DNA of 64,000 nucleotides from JACRPH01 sp041665465 (GCA_041665465.1 JBAYIU010000001.1:372001-436000); one strand, 5' to 3'; positions 51,937 through 60,779 are shown, numbered from the stretch's first letter. Numbers and translations are program-made. The notes: a model not told the origin generated them from the sequence alone.

Positions 51937-51948
51937 CTCCGCGCGGAG
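51937..51948. other. GC-rich perfect palindrome
   Basis: CTCCGCGCGGAG is a 12-bp perfect palindrome in a 135-base intergenic gap of otherwise AT-rich sequence. It lies about 70 bases upstream of the 51866 start and 55 bases past the end of the 52002 gene. It may be an operator or a 3' RNA stem. Confidence 0.35.
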
Positions 51949-52001
51949 CCACGTATATTTGGGATCCATTCTGTGATTCTATCCTTAAACAAAAGATTCT
52001 T

Positions 52002-52961
52002 TTATCTATCAATAAAAGTAAGATCCCTAACTTCATTTAGAGCCAGTTTAATCTCATCAGCTAGACTCTTTGTTCCATGAATAGTTCTAGCATAAATTTC
52101 TTCGGCACGATCACGAGAAGCATTCTGATTTAGGTACTTTCCCTCTTCTTTAATTGTACACACCCCATTCTTTTTGATACAATAAGTAAGAATGGCGGAA
52201 TAACGAACTAATCGAAGCAAATCTTCTTGCTGCGCATCTTCCACTAAAACATCAATCAGTTGATCTAATCCCGAATCACGATGATAGGTTAATCCCCCAC
52301 ATACTCTCAAGAATTCTGGAACTTCCTCAATATAATTAAATCTTCCTTCTTCCAGTATTTTCGAAGCCATCCGAGTTAGAGTTAGGGTATTTTCTTTCCC
52401 AATTTTCCCAACTAAATCATTTCCGCGTTTCCACACCATCTCATCCCCAGGATCACTCATTACCCACAACTCTGGATCAATGAAATGATGTTTAACATGA
52501 TTAAAAGGAGGAAGACCAATACACGAATGATAGAGAAAATTTTGAAATCCTTTCAAACCGACGGTGTATTTTGTTACAATTTGATTAGGAATTAATTTCT
52601 TTGCCGTTTGATTTAAGAGTTTATACAGCTCAAAAACACATTCCTCTCCTTCACTTTCTACATAATAGCGAACATTCTCCACTGAATCAGCAAGATGCCA
52701 TGCTTGATCCTCAACATGTGGATTAATCAGAACTCCTGGAGCTTCAAAAGGAAGAAAATCATACACTTCAGATAATATTCTAGAAGATACCCCTAATCTT
52801 TCTAACTTTTTAAAAGAAGAACCCAAGAATCGAACTGCTCGATCAATCTGACCATCAAAATAGGACTTGTGGGTAGGATAAAGAAAGAAATAATTTCTAT
52901 CTAAATGTTTCTTGGTTCCGGCAACATCTTTAAAATTATATTTTTTGGTGGTATGTTTCAT
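52002..52961 (-). CDS. Hypothetical protein
   Basis: A 319-residue soluble, mostly helical protein, not recognised. It contains HVEDQAWHLADSVENVRYYV, FLYHSCIGLPPFNHVKHHF with clustered His, and a C-terminal DRAEEIYARTIHGTKSLADEI. The ATG follows an AGGGGATAAAATTAAA ribosome site similar to those at 13-16 kb. It is divergent from the TrmB gene at 53077. Confidence 0.6.
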   Translation of the reverse strand: MKHTTKKYNFKDVAGTKKHLDRNYFFLYPTHKSYFDGQIDRAVRFLGSSFKKLERLGVSSRILSEVYDFLPFEAPGVLINPHVEDQAWHLADSVENVRYYVESEGEECVFELYKLLNQTAKKLIPNQIVTKYTVGLKGFQNFLYHSCIGLPPFNHVKHHFIDPELWVMSDPGDEMVWKRGNDLVGKIGKENTLTLTRMASKILEEGRFNYIEEVPEFLRVCGGLTYHRDSGLDQLIDVLVEDAQQEDLLRLVRYSAILTYCIKKNGVCTIKEEGKYLNQNASRDRAEEIYARTIHGTKSLADEIKLALNEVRDLTFIDR

Positions 52962-53046
52962 TTTAATTTTATCCCCTAATATACCCCCACATTTACAATA
53001 ATTACCACATAGTTATAAACATAATCTCCTCACGGGGGGGCGAAAC

Positions 53047-53055
53047 TTTTATATA
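53047..53055 (+). promoter_or_regulatory. TATA box of TrmB gene
   Basis: TTTTATATA is centred 26 bases before the ATG at 53077 (leaderless). A G-tract (CACGGGGGGGCG, about 53031-53042) sits directly upstream, recalling the GC dyad upstream of the 31970 operon promoter. Confidence 0.55.
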
Positions 53056-53076
53056 CTCCAACCCCTTCAAATAAAT

Positions 53077-53814
53077 ATGCAAGAAATAAACCTAGAAGAG
53101 ATTGGTTTGACTGAGGGAGAAAGTAAAGTTTACCTTTCCTTATTAAATATCGGAGCTTCCACTATCGGAAAGATCATCAAAGAAGCTCAAGTATCAAACT
53201 CTAAAATTTATGACATTTTAGACAGATTAAACAAGAAAGGATTAGTTGGCATTTCAATGATCAACAATGTTAGACATTTTGAAGCCAAGAATCCTTCCGT
53301 TATTAAAGAACTCATTTCCGAAAAAGAAGAGAGCATTACTAAGATCAAGAATGAAATTCCCAGATTACAAAAAATGTATGAATTCGCTGAAACAGTACAA
53401 GAAGCAGAGATCTTACAAGGAGTAAAGGGAATAAAGACCTTTACTGAAATGATTCTTTCTAAATTAGAGAAAGGAGATACTTTCTACATCTTAGGTGCTC
53501 CTAAAGAAGCCACAGAACTTTTGGGAGCTTACTTCCAAGAATGGCATGAACGAAGAGCCAAGAAAGGAATTAATTGTCAGATTCTCTTCAATGAAGAAGC
53601 CAAAGAAAGAGCCGTTTTAAGAGAAAAGACCCCTTTAACCAAAGTAAAGATTCTTCCTAAGAATGTCAATACTCCTGCCTTAATTGATATTGGAAAAGGT
53701 TACGTGGCTACGATCTTGTTTGGAGAGCGTCCTTTATGTATCGTTATCAAGAATAAGAAGATCTATCAAAGTTATTTAAGTTATTTCCAATTACTCTGGA
53801 AAGCTTCGGAGTAG
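53077..53814 (+). CDS. TrmB family transcriptional regulator
   Basis: A 245-residue TrmB protein: IGLTEGESKVYLSLLNIG ... SNSKIYDILDRLNKKGLV as HTH, RHFEAKNPSVIKELI, a coiled linker and an effector domain with FYILGAPKEATELLGAYFQ and EWHERRAKKGINCQILF. It is the closest in-window relative of the TrmB at 31071-31817, with the same length and motifs, so the two are likely paralogs. The genes it controls could be the membrane proteins just downstream. Confidence 0.9.
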   Translation: MQEINLEEIGLTEGESKVYLSLLNIGASTIGKIIKEAQVSNSKIYDILDRLNKKGLVGISMINNVRHFEAKNPSVIKELISEKEESITKIKNEIPRLQKMYEFAETVQEAEILQGVKGIKTFTEMILSKLEKGDTFYILGAPKEATELLGAYFQEWHERRAKKGINCQILFNEEAKERAVLREKTPLTKVKILPKNVNTPALIDIGKGYVATILFGERPLCIVIKNKKIYQSYLSYFQLLWKASE

Positions 53815-53869
53815 ATAGTTAGAATCCTTCAGATAATAAAATCAACTATAATCATACCAACACGAAAAG

Positions 53870-53878
53870 TATATAAAT
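53870..53878 (+). promoter_or_regulatory. TATA box of the 53900 gene
   Basis: TATATAAAT is centred 26 bases before the ATG at 53900, giving a leaderless mRNA. Confidence 0.55.
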
Positions 53879-53899
53879 TTACCCGGATTAGTTCAAGTA

Positions 53900-54151
53900 A
53901 TGAAAAAGAAAAGAGGAGTTCGCAAACATCAAGAAATTTCTAATAAAGCAGTAGTCTTAGTATTATTATTAGTAATTGCGGTTAGTTTAGTCAGTTTAGG
54001 AGTATATATTTCCACCACCCAGAAGAATATGACCATTAGCGGCGGTGCTATTATAACTGTTGATATGACTAAAGAACCGTTATTTGACTCACAACCACAA
54101 CCTTTAGTAGAAAACAATTTAGAGGACAAAAATGGACCAACTTTCCAATAA
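53900..54151 (+). CDS. Small single-pass membrane protein
   Basis: An 83-residue protein: basic N-terminus (MKKKRGVRKHQ), one membrane helix (about 19-38), and just outside it SGGAIITVDM, similar in place to TG-containing motifs in two neighbours. The tail is short and polar. It overlaps the next gene by 20 bases and so is co-translated with it. Confidence 0.62.
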   Translation: MKKKRGVRKHQEISNKAVVLVLLLVIAVSLVSLGVYISTTQKNMTISGGAIITVDMTKEPLFDSQPQPLVENNLEDKNGPTFQ

Positions 54152-54590
54152 GAATTTAATCTCTTTATTACTAGTAGCTTTAGTAGTTACAGTGATAGGA
54201 ACATTGATCAGCGTAAATCAGCTTAGTGGAACCAACTTTGGAACATTCACTGGCGCAGCCGTAACCAATACTATTACGCCCACTGAAGATCAAGAACTTA
54301 GCTCCAATGTATTACATCAAAAAGCCCCAAATCAATTAGTGGTATTAGTAAAGAACGATTTCTTAGAACAACAAGATGTTCAAGTTATAGCTCAATTATT
54401 CTCGGGAGAAGAAATAATCATTTCAGTTGAAAGTGATACTCTTAGATTAGACCCCGGACGTACTGATCAATTAGAATTAAAGTTAGATTTAAGAGAAGCA
54501 GAATTGGGAGAATACACCTTAAAACTATACACCTACTATAATCAGGTAGAATTACAACAAAAAGAGATGAAAGTATACTTAATTAAATAA
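54132..54590 (+). CDS. Membrane-anchored protein with Ig-like outer domain
   Basis: A 152-residue protein with an N-terminal helix (ISLLLVALVVTVIGTLISV), then FGTFTGAAVTNTI, then a beta-sandwich of the type found in alpha-galactosidase NEW3/CARDB domains: VLVKNDFLEQQDVQVIAQLF, LDPGRTDQLELKLDL and GEYTLKLYTYYN. It probably sits on the outer face of the membrane. It overlaps the small membrane protein gene and ends abutting the convergent zinc-ribbon gene. Confidence 0.65.
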   Translation: MDQLSNKNLISLLLVALVVTVIGTLISVNQLSGTNFGTFTGAAVTNTITPTEDQELSSNVLHQKAPNQLVVLVKNDFLEQQDVQVIAQLFSGEEIIISVESDTLRLDPGRTDQLELKLDLREAELGEYTLKLYTYYNQVELQQKEMKVYLIK

Positions 54591-54884
54591 TTAAGTTTTA
54601 ATTCTGGCTTTTTTATTATATTCTTTCTGTTTATTCTGATGATATTCACAGAATACTATTCCCGGCAAGGACTTATTTTTACAACGAACACAAATTTCAG
54701 ATTTGCGTCTTTCGGTGTAACTTCCTCGACGTTCCTGATTTAACCGTTCTTTATTTAAGTGATAAAATTTCACAAAACGATTAGAATACTCAGAATCTTT
54801 TGAGGAAGCAGATTTAGCTTCTTCTTTCTTAGTTTCCTCTTCTCGCTTAAATTTCTTTAACCATTCTTTAATTTTCATCTTCAT
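54591..54884 (-). CDS. Small basic protein with C2CH zinc motif
   Basis: A 97-residue, highly charged protein. The C-terminal half has ICVRCKNKSLPGIVFCEYH, a C-x2-C-x10-C-x2-H zinc-binding pattern, preceded by a basic helical region. It could bind nucleic acid. It starts 9 bases after fpg, so it is probably co-transcribed with it. Confidence 0.6.
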   Translation of the reverse strand: MKMKIKEWLKKFKREEETKKEEAKSASSKDSEYSNRFVKFYHLNKERLNQERRGSYTERRKSEICVRCKNKSLPGIVFCEYHQNKQKEYNKKARIKT

Positions 54885-54893
54885 TCACCTTTG

Positions 54894-55703
54894 TTATTTT
54901 TGACATATTGGACAATAGGAAGTTCCTCTGCCTCCCAAGACTACTTTCTTAAGAGGATGTTTCTTGGGACAAACAGAACGACCATACACAGCAAGATAGT
55001 TCTGGTGCCCACCTTCACCTTCCAGATTAATGTAATTATCTACTGAAGCTCCTCCGTGAACGATTCCCTCGTTAAGAACGTAACGGATCTTCTCATACAA
55101 CAATTTACTTTCTGAATTAGACAAACTTCCAGCTTTACGATAAGGATTTATTCCAGCATAATATAACGCTTCTTGAGCATAAATATTCCCTATCCCCGAG
55201 ATAAATCCTTGATCCATTAAAGTTACTTTAAGATTAGCCTTAGGTTTAGTTTGTAACAAGTGTTGAAATTTAGTTAAGGTAAACTCTGCGCTTAACGGTT
55301 CTGGACCGAGTTTAGATAAAACTTTATCCAACTCTTCTTTAGTTAACAGGTCCATTCTCCCAAACTTACGCATATTATTATGACTTAAGATTGAACCATC
55401 TTTAAAGTTAAATTGAGCCACTTGGTGAGGAAGGTAGAACCTTTTTTTACTCTCTATCTCAGTGGAAGTTATAAAAAAGAATTGGCCAGTCATCCCCAAG
55501 TGAGTAAGAATATATTTTCCGGAATCCAAGACAAAAACTAAGTATTTAGCCCGGCGATAGATGTCTTTAAACTGGAAAGGAGCAGCATTTTTTAATTTAG
55601 AATCGACAATTTTATCTTTAACTTCTACCAAAGTAACAGTATTTCCGATAATCTTCTGTTTCAACTGATTAACAATAGTTTCTACTTCGGGAAGTTCAGG
55701 CAT
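54894..55703 (-). CDS. mutM: Formamidopyrimidine-DNA glycosylase (Fpg/MutM)
   Basis: A 269-residue Fpg that removes oxidised purines and nicks DNA. MPELPEVETI gives the catalytic Pro2 and Glu3, and Lys53 in RRAKYLVF is the conserved Lys. GNIYAQEALYYAGI is the helix-two-turn-helix. The zinc finger is CPKKHPLKKVVLGGRGTSYCPIC; the first pair reads C-x3-H in place of C-x2-C. ATG 55703 is chosen since Pro2 must follow the start Met; an upstream start would remove it. Confidence 0.95.
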   Translation of the reverse strand: MPELPEVETIVNQLKQKIIGNTVTLVEVKDKIVDSKLKNAAPFQFKDIYRRAKYLVFVLDSGKYILTHLGMTGQFFFITSTEIESKKRFYLPHQVAQFNFKDGSILSHNNMRKFGRMDLLTKEELDKVLSKLGPEPLSAEFTLTKFQHLLQTKPKANLKVTLMDQGFISGIGNIYAQEALYYAGINPYRKAGSLSNSESKLLYEKIRYVLNEGIVHGGASVDNYINLEGEGGHQNYLAVYGRSVCPKKHPLKKVVLGGRGTSYCPICQK

Positions 55704-55863
55704 AACGTTAAATGAAATAAGTAAGGTTTTAAAGCTTTTTGGTATGGAAAGAGAACATAATACTTTATAAACAATAGAAAAGTATAAAAACAAGATTTAA
55801 ATAAACAGAGATATTACTGTATAAAATTACTGTAAAAAAATAGGTTAAAGAGGTGTAGAATAT

Positions 55864-56637
55864 ATGGCAGATCCTGAATTTAGGAAAGGAGATACGCGTT
55901 TCTATGTAATTACCGCAGCAGTTGTAATTGTACTGTTGGCAGGGTTATTTTTCTGGTTTTTCGGAAAAGGAGCATGGGTAACAGGAGCAAGTACTTATGA
56001 TGAAAGCACGTTAGCAGTTTCCGACAGTAGTGCTCCGTTTGTTAGTACCGAAAGCTCATCCGTAAGTAACAGCTTGAGCTCAGATGATGGTTCCACTCGA
56101 GTAGTTTCGGGGATGAAAGCAAAATTATCTTTAGATGTAATTCCCACCATCAAAAGAGAAACAAAAGCGGATGATATGGACATTAAGTTCAGTAACTTAA
56201 ATACCCAAATTAAAGTTAATAAAGAATCTTTACAATTGGATTCCATCCAAGAAGTTGACTTAAAGATCCATGGTTTTGTTGGAGAGATGTTACTTAATGG
56301 TAAAACTTTATCTTTAAACGGACAAGTCTCTCGATTACAAGTTAATGGAGTAGTACTAAGCTCAGCAGGGATGCAAATAGCTTTTGACGGATTAGATTAT
56401 CAGACCTTTAGTGCCGACGCAATTGATTTAGAACAACTAAACATTGTTAGTGCTAACGGAAAGATGGACTTATTGAACGGAAAGATTGATTATACCTTAG
56501 AGAGTAAAGATAAAGTTACCTTTAATACAGTATTTGGAAATTTTGTAGCTAATAAGGATAATGGAGAGAACTTTAATGCAGAGTTAGTCTTTCAGAATGC
56601 CGCTACTGCTGGTGCAGTAAACGCAGTATTCCAGTAA
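55864..56637 (+). CDS. Membrane-anchored beta-rich exported protein
   Basis: A 257-residue protein: short cytosolic N-terminus, one helix (about 16-34), the juxtamembrane WVTGASTYD, a Ser-rich stalk (APFVSTESSSVSNSLSSDDG) and a repetitive beta domain (LQLDSIQEVDLKIHG, LLNGKTLSLNGQVSRLQVNG). The alternating hydrophobic strands suggest a beta-solenoid or beta-sandwich outside the cell. A GAGGTG ribosome site precedes the ATG. No function is proposed. Confidence 0.65.
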   Translation: MADPEFRKGDTRFYVITAAVVIVLLAGLFFWFFGKGAWVTGASTYDESTLAVSDSSAPFVSTESSSVSNSLSSDDGSTRVVSGMKAKLSLDVIPTIKRETKADDMDIKFSNLNTQIKVNKESLQLDSIQEVDLKIHGFVGEMLLNGKTLSLNGQVSRLQVNGVVLSSAGMQIAFDGLDYQTFSADAIDLEQLNIVSANGKMDLLNGKIDYTLESKDKVTFNTVFGNFVANKDNGENFNAELVFQNAATAGAVNAVFQ

Positions 56638-56680
56638 TTTTGATTCTTTTATTTTTTTTAATTCTCTTTTTCTTAGAACC
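56638..56680. terminator. T-rich convergent terminator region
   Basis: The gap between convergent genes has repeated T-tracts on the plus strand (TTTTATTTTTTTT, TTCTCTTTTTCTT). This is typical archaeal termination sequence. Confidence 0.4.
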
Positions 56681-57664
56681 TTAAAAAGGCAAATCAAAAG
56701 TTCTACCCAAGAATAAACTTCCTTCTAGGCCACTATTGTCATGTTTGAAAGTGTTTCTCTTATCTTCAGTAACCGCGAAAGGAGTAGGAGCATTCTTAAC
56801 TAGATGTTCATCAATCCTGAAACTGGGAAAGACGTTATAAGCATAACCACCTTTCAAAGCAAGAACCCAACGAGCATACTCCAATTCTACTCCTATCGAT
56901 GCAGCTAAGTTATATCCCCAACCTTTACAAGTAGCATCAGTGCGAGAATCGCGATTGATGTTTAATGAACCGAGAGCTTCATAACCAATCTCATCAAAAA
57001 TAGTTGGATCATTCACGTGAAATGAAAATACTGAACTAGTCTGAAGATATGAGAATCCAACTTTTGCACCGATTGTTGGACGAACTTGAAAAGTATTTCC
57101 AAAAGTGTGCGGGGAATACTTTACTCCGAGATTAAAAGAACTCCAGAAATCGAGATGCTGCTTCCATACTGTAGGAGTATCTCCAAAATCAAAAGCACTT
57201 AACTTAGCATAAAAAGTTTTCTTATCTTCTGTTCCACCAAAAATAGCAGAAGTAGAAAAATCAAAATCAACACTAAAACTGATCTTATCACGGGGTAAAA
57301 TATGCCATTGAGTTGGAGTTATATCTGCCCCAACAGTAAAATAAGGTAATTGTCTTCCAAGCTGCATGAAATTTTTCATTCCAGGCATAGACCCTTCAAA
57401 TTCTTGACGAGTCTTATCCACATAAGCGTCTATTTCTGGACTCTTAACTAAAGCACGATAATTGAATCCCAAATGGGGAGTGATGGATACTTGGGGAAGT
57501 TGTTCCAATCTCTGCTCTACCACATAAGGAATAGACTCAGATTCTAACTTCTGCTCTACAGCAGAAGAAGTAGTGGGTTCAGCAAAAGCAGTTCTTTCCA
57601 ATAGGGGAGAAGTTGCTCCAGCAGCTAAAAAAGCGATAAGGGTTTTGATAACGTTAGTTCTCAT
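56681..57664 (-). CDS. Exported beta-barrel-like protein
   Basis: The protein (327 residues from ATG 57664) has a cleavable-looking signal (LIAFLAAGATSPLLERTAFA), then a beta-rich domain with alternating hydrophobic residues. Examples are VSITPHLGFNYRALV, ISFSVDFDFSTSAIF, VRPTIGAKVGFSYL and AASIGVELEYARWVLALKGGY. It ends SGLEGSLFLGRTFDLPF, with a terminal Phe as in outer-membrane barrels. Archaea of this type are not expected to have such barrels, so the likeness may be fold convergence. The function is unknown. Confidence 0.6.
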   Translation of the reverse strand: MRTNVIKTLIAFLAAGATSPLLERTAFAEPTTSSAVEQKLESESIPYVVEQRLEQLPQVSITPHLGFNYRALVKSPEIDAYVDKTRQEFEGSMPGMKNFMQLGRQLPYFTVGADITPTQWHILPRDKISFSVDFDFSTSAIFGGTEDKKTFYAKLSAFDFGDTPTVWKQHLDFWSSFNLGVKYSPHTFGNTFQVRPTIGAKVGFSYLQTSSVFSFHVNDPTIFDEIGYEALGSLNINRDSRTDATCKGWGYNLAASIGVELEYARWVLALKGGYAYNVFPSFRIDEHLVKNAPTPFAVTEDKRNTFKHDNSGLEGSLFLGRTFDLPF

Positions 57665-57779
57665 GAGTAGCAACAAACTAGGAGAGATTTAAAAACTAAT
57701 TTGTGCTGTAAACTAGATATTGCAACATATATATCTCAGAAGAGTAGTGTTTATAAATTATTACTCAAAGGGAGTTAAA

Positions 57780-59798
57780 ATGGTAAATGGTCCTATTCAA
57801 GCGGATTTAGAGACCATTCTACAACGTTTTGAGGCAAATAAAGAAATATTTCGTTTGCCAGAAACGATATCTTTTGAACATCCGGACATTACCGTAAAGT
57901 ACCTGATTTCTATGTTGGGAATTGCTGAAGAAGAGAAAAGAAAGGGATTGGTCGATTCCTTTTGCGATAGACTTCATGCTGACAAAGAGCAGATGCATCG
58001 TTTGCTTGCGGACCAGAATCGTTATGCCGATTATCTCTTGTATACAGCCTTCTCATGCCACCTACAACAACAATTGGAAGTAGATACGGATAAGTTCTTC
58101 AAAGAAGTTTCAGACCGAACTTTTCTAGATTATAGTGATAAGCAAATTGCTATTGCACGAGTAGCAGTAACTCTTCCCTTTGTACTTAAGAATATGGCCA
58201 AACAATTTCCCAATTGGTCTAAAGTAAACCGGATTGTTACCAGAACAGCTTACGCAACATATGAATTTGATGACCAAGGGAAATTCAGAGTTAAGAGAAA
58301 TAAAGAATGGCGAAGTTTAAACCTTGCAGAATTAGATGATGTAACTATAACCCGTTCCACTTTACCCATTTACCGTGAAAGACTAAAAGCAGTGCTAGGA
58401 GAAGAAGGAGAATTAGCAGTATTGAAGAGAGATTGCGACCAAACAGTATATTCATTCAAGAGTACTTTTCAAGGATTATTCAGACAAGAAGACTTGGAAG
58501 TAAACCGAGTTCTAAGTGAAGGAGATGGAGAAGAATATAGTGAATATTTGATGCATCCTTCTGCACCTTATCAATCTCTTATTCAAAAAGGACTAACCGC
58601 AATAGGGAGAGGATTAATCTCAATAATCCCGGTAGCTGGATCTTTATACTGGAGAAGCAGGTACAAACTTTTAGAGGACGAAGCTTCTCAAAGAAAAAGA
58701 ATTATTGCCGATCAAGGATCAGAACTACGAGAGTTATTAGCGCAATTACAAAGAAAACAATTAACCTTTTTAGATTTCATGAAAAGAGTAGCTGGAAATA
58801 ATGCTATTGGCCCTTCACACCAGATGCGTGGAGTAATGACCAGGATTTATAATCAAACAGAACGTTTAGTCCTAGAAGAACTTTCAACCGAAATCGCAGA
58901 TAGATATAAAACCTTAGAATGGAGTATGGAAAGAAGAGCAGAATTAACAGGTTTATGTTCTACTTTTGGACTAGAAGAGTCTAATTTATCTCACCAAGAG
59001 AAGATTTATGCTACTTTAAAAGAGAGATTGGATGTAGGCGAGATACCCCTAGCAACAGTTTCTGAAGACGCTGATCCTTTCGCTATCGACTTAGGAGATG
59101 TGCTTACTCCTACTGAAAATCCCAAAGTGTACTTCCGACAAGCTTATGCACAGTTCTTAGATAGAAAGTCCAGTCTAGAATCATTCTGGGATAAGTTTGA
59201 CCCTTTTAGAAGAATAGAAACTTTAGAAGCAGTAGCTCAAGGAAAAGATCTTATGAATAGACGTTTAGCAGAGAAAGTAGACCTATTTGAAAGTGTTAGA
59301 TTATCTAAAGCATTACAAGAAGCAACAGAAGCAGTACGTAAAAAAGGCAGTTTAGAAGTTATTCCAGAGATAGTATACGACCCAGAATTTAAAGTTGATC
59401 ATGATACCATTGTATACTGGCTAGCCGACCTGTTAACTAACTCTTTAGAACATGGACGCGCTTTACAAGCAAAGGTAGTGTGCTACAAACCATCAGAAAG
59501 ACCAGAAGAGGAATTACCTTTCTTCAAAAATTTCAAGTTTGCAGATTATCCGGTTTTGTACCTGAGAATCGAGGATAATGGTAATAGCGTTCCCTTAGAT
59601 ATAGCAGAAAGACTTAATAGATACTTCTTAGGAGATACCGAAGAAGAGGGCAGATTATCCAGTAGAAGGGAAGGAGGGGGCATCGGTTCAAGAAAAGCAA
59701 GAGAATTGCTGACAGTATTAGATGGTCGAGTGCATTATGAACCCATTCCCGGAAAAGGTACAAATGTTCACATTTATTTGGGAAGATTAGAGTTATAA
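57780..59798 (+). CDS. Sensor histidine kinase-like protein
   Basis: A 672-residue protein. Residues 1-260 are an unknown sensor part, then comes a hydrophobic patch (GLISIIPVAGSLYW, about 285) and a coiled coil. A DHp-like helix follows with candidate His347 (GPSHQMRG), and a HATPase_c domain (about 540-672) with LADLLTNSLEHG (N box), RIEDNGNSV (G1), EGGGIGSRKARELL (G2) and GKGTNVHIYL. ATG 57780 is chosen with its GGGAG ribosome site; an upstream TTG start is unlikely. The response regulator at 59880-60779 converges on it. Confidence 0.82.
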   Translation: MVNGPIQADLETILQRFEANKEIFRLPETISFEHPDITVKYLISMLGIAEEEKRKGLVDSFCDRLHADKEQMHRLLADQNRYADYLLYTAFSCHLQQQLEVDTDKFFKEVSDRTFLDYSDKQIAIARVAVTLPFVLKNMAKQFPNWSKVNRIVTRTAYATYEFDDQGKFRVKRNKEWRSLNLAELDDVTITRSTLPIYRERLKAVLGEEGELAVLKRDCDQTVYSFKSTFQGLFRQEDLEVNRVLSEGDGEEYSEYLMHPSAPYQSLIQKGLTAIGRGLISIIPVAGSLYWRSRYKLLEDEASQRKRIIADQGSELRELLAQLQRKQLTFLDFMKRVAGNNAIGPSHQMRGVMTRIYNQTERLVLEELSTEIADRYKTLEWSMERRAELTGLCSTFGLEESNLSHQEKIYATLKERLDVGEIPLATVSEDADPFAIDLGDVLTPTENPKVYFRQAYAQFLDRKSSLESFWDKFDPFRRIETLEAVAQGKDLMNRRLAEKVDLFESVRLSKALQEATEAVRKKGSLEVIPEIVYDPEFKVDHDTIVYWLADLLTNSLEHGRALQAKVVCYKPSERPEEELPFFKNFKFADYPVLYLRIEDNGNSVPLDIAERLNRYFLGDTEEEGRLSSRREGGGIGSRKARELLTVLDGRVHYEPIPGKGTNVHIYLGRLEL

Positions 59799-59879
59799 TG
59801 CCTTTAATAAATTAGGATCTTAATAAGAAGTAAATTTCTTATTTTAGAAGAAAGAACACCTAAAAGAAACAAGAATAAA

Positions 59880-60779
59880 TTAAGAGGGTCTTACTCGACC
59901 CAGATCTCGTTGAAGATCTCTTCTTTTCATCGCTTCAACTAAAGGAAGAGCGTCATACCTTACCCAAGGATTAGCTTGATAAGTCCTTATCACAGCCATA
60001 TTCCTTTTCTCAGCATCGCTCCAAGCATCTTCTGGTTTAGTATCCATTTGTCTTAAATAAGAGCTCATAGCTCCTTCTCGTTCAGCTCTAACCCCATTCA
60101 TATAATTTCTACATCTTTCTGGATCTTCAGGTAAACGAGATACAAACTCAACCAAATCTCCCAGATTAACTTTACTTTTAGTTCCCACCACTAAAGTCAT
60201 CCGAGAATATTTTTTTTCAAGGTTAAGAACATGTTCAGCTTGCATTAACTGATCAGGCATACCAGTATATTCAATTGCGATTCCTCCGCCGTTTAAAAAC
60301 TGACGAAATACAGCGGTTCTAGGACTATCCAGAAATAAAGAATCAGTAGGCATTCTTTCTCCGGGTCTTCCTCCTTCATCTGTGCTAGCGTTTCCGCCCA
60401 TATTTAAATCTAAGAAGAAAGTTCCGAAAGGGATATGAGGAGAATACTTAGTTACATTAGCAAGAACTTCTAACGCGGCTATTGGACTATGAACAGTTAC
60501 TAATCCCACTCCGTGATGAGAGATAAGTTTCTCTCTTTGGAGTAACTCTCTGTTATCTGCGGTTTGATATTCAGTAAGAAAACGAGACAAAAGAGCTTCA
60601 CCCATATCCCTACGTAAAGCAGGATCATCCTCTACGGCCATTACAATTCGCATTAAATCGTGGTAAGCAAGCAAGTCAGGAGAGATGTTTTCGCCAGTTA
60701 CCGTACTAACCACAGTAGTGGTCTTTGCTCCAGGAGTAGCACTCAAATCCAATTCGACTCTTCCATCTTTACTGCCCAT
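59880..60779 (-). CDS. Response regulator with extended receiver
   Basis: A 299-residue protein with a receiver-type core (about 43-220): VMAVEDDPALRRDM (Glu50, Asp51, Asp52), phospho-acceptor Asp124 (FFLDLNMGG), IEYTGMPDQ (Thr switch) and VVGTKSKVNLGDL (Lys). Insertions make it much longer than the usual 120. The C-terminal 80 residues are helical and unknown, with no HTH. GAGGTAATTC is the ribosome site. It is convergent with the kinase gene (82-base gap), a probable cognate pair. Confidence 0.75.
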   Translation of the reverse strand: MGSKDGRVELDLSATPGAKTTTVVSTVTGENISPDLLAYHDLMRIVMAVEDDPALRRDMGEALLSRFLTEYQTADNRELLQREKLISHHGVGLVTVHSPIAALEVLANVTKYSPHIPFGTFFLDLNMGGNASTDEGGRPGERMPTDSLFLDSPRTAVFRQFLNGGGIAIEYTGMPDQLMQAEHVLNLEKKYSRMTLVVGTKSKVNLGDLVEFVSRLPEDPERCRNYMNGVRAEREGAMSSYLRQMDTKPEDAWSDAEKRNMAVIRTYQANPWVRYDALPLVEAMKRRDLQRDLGRVRPS

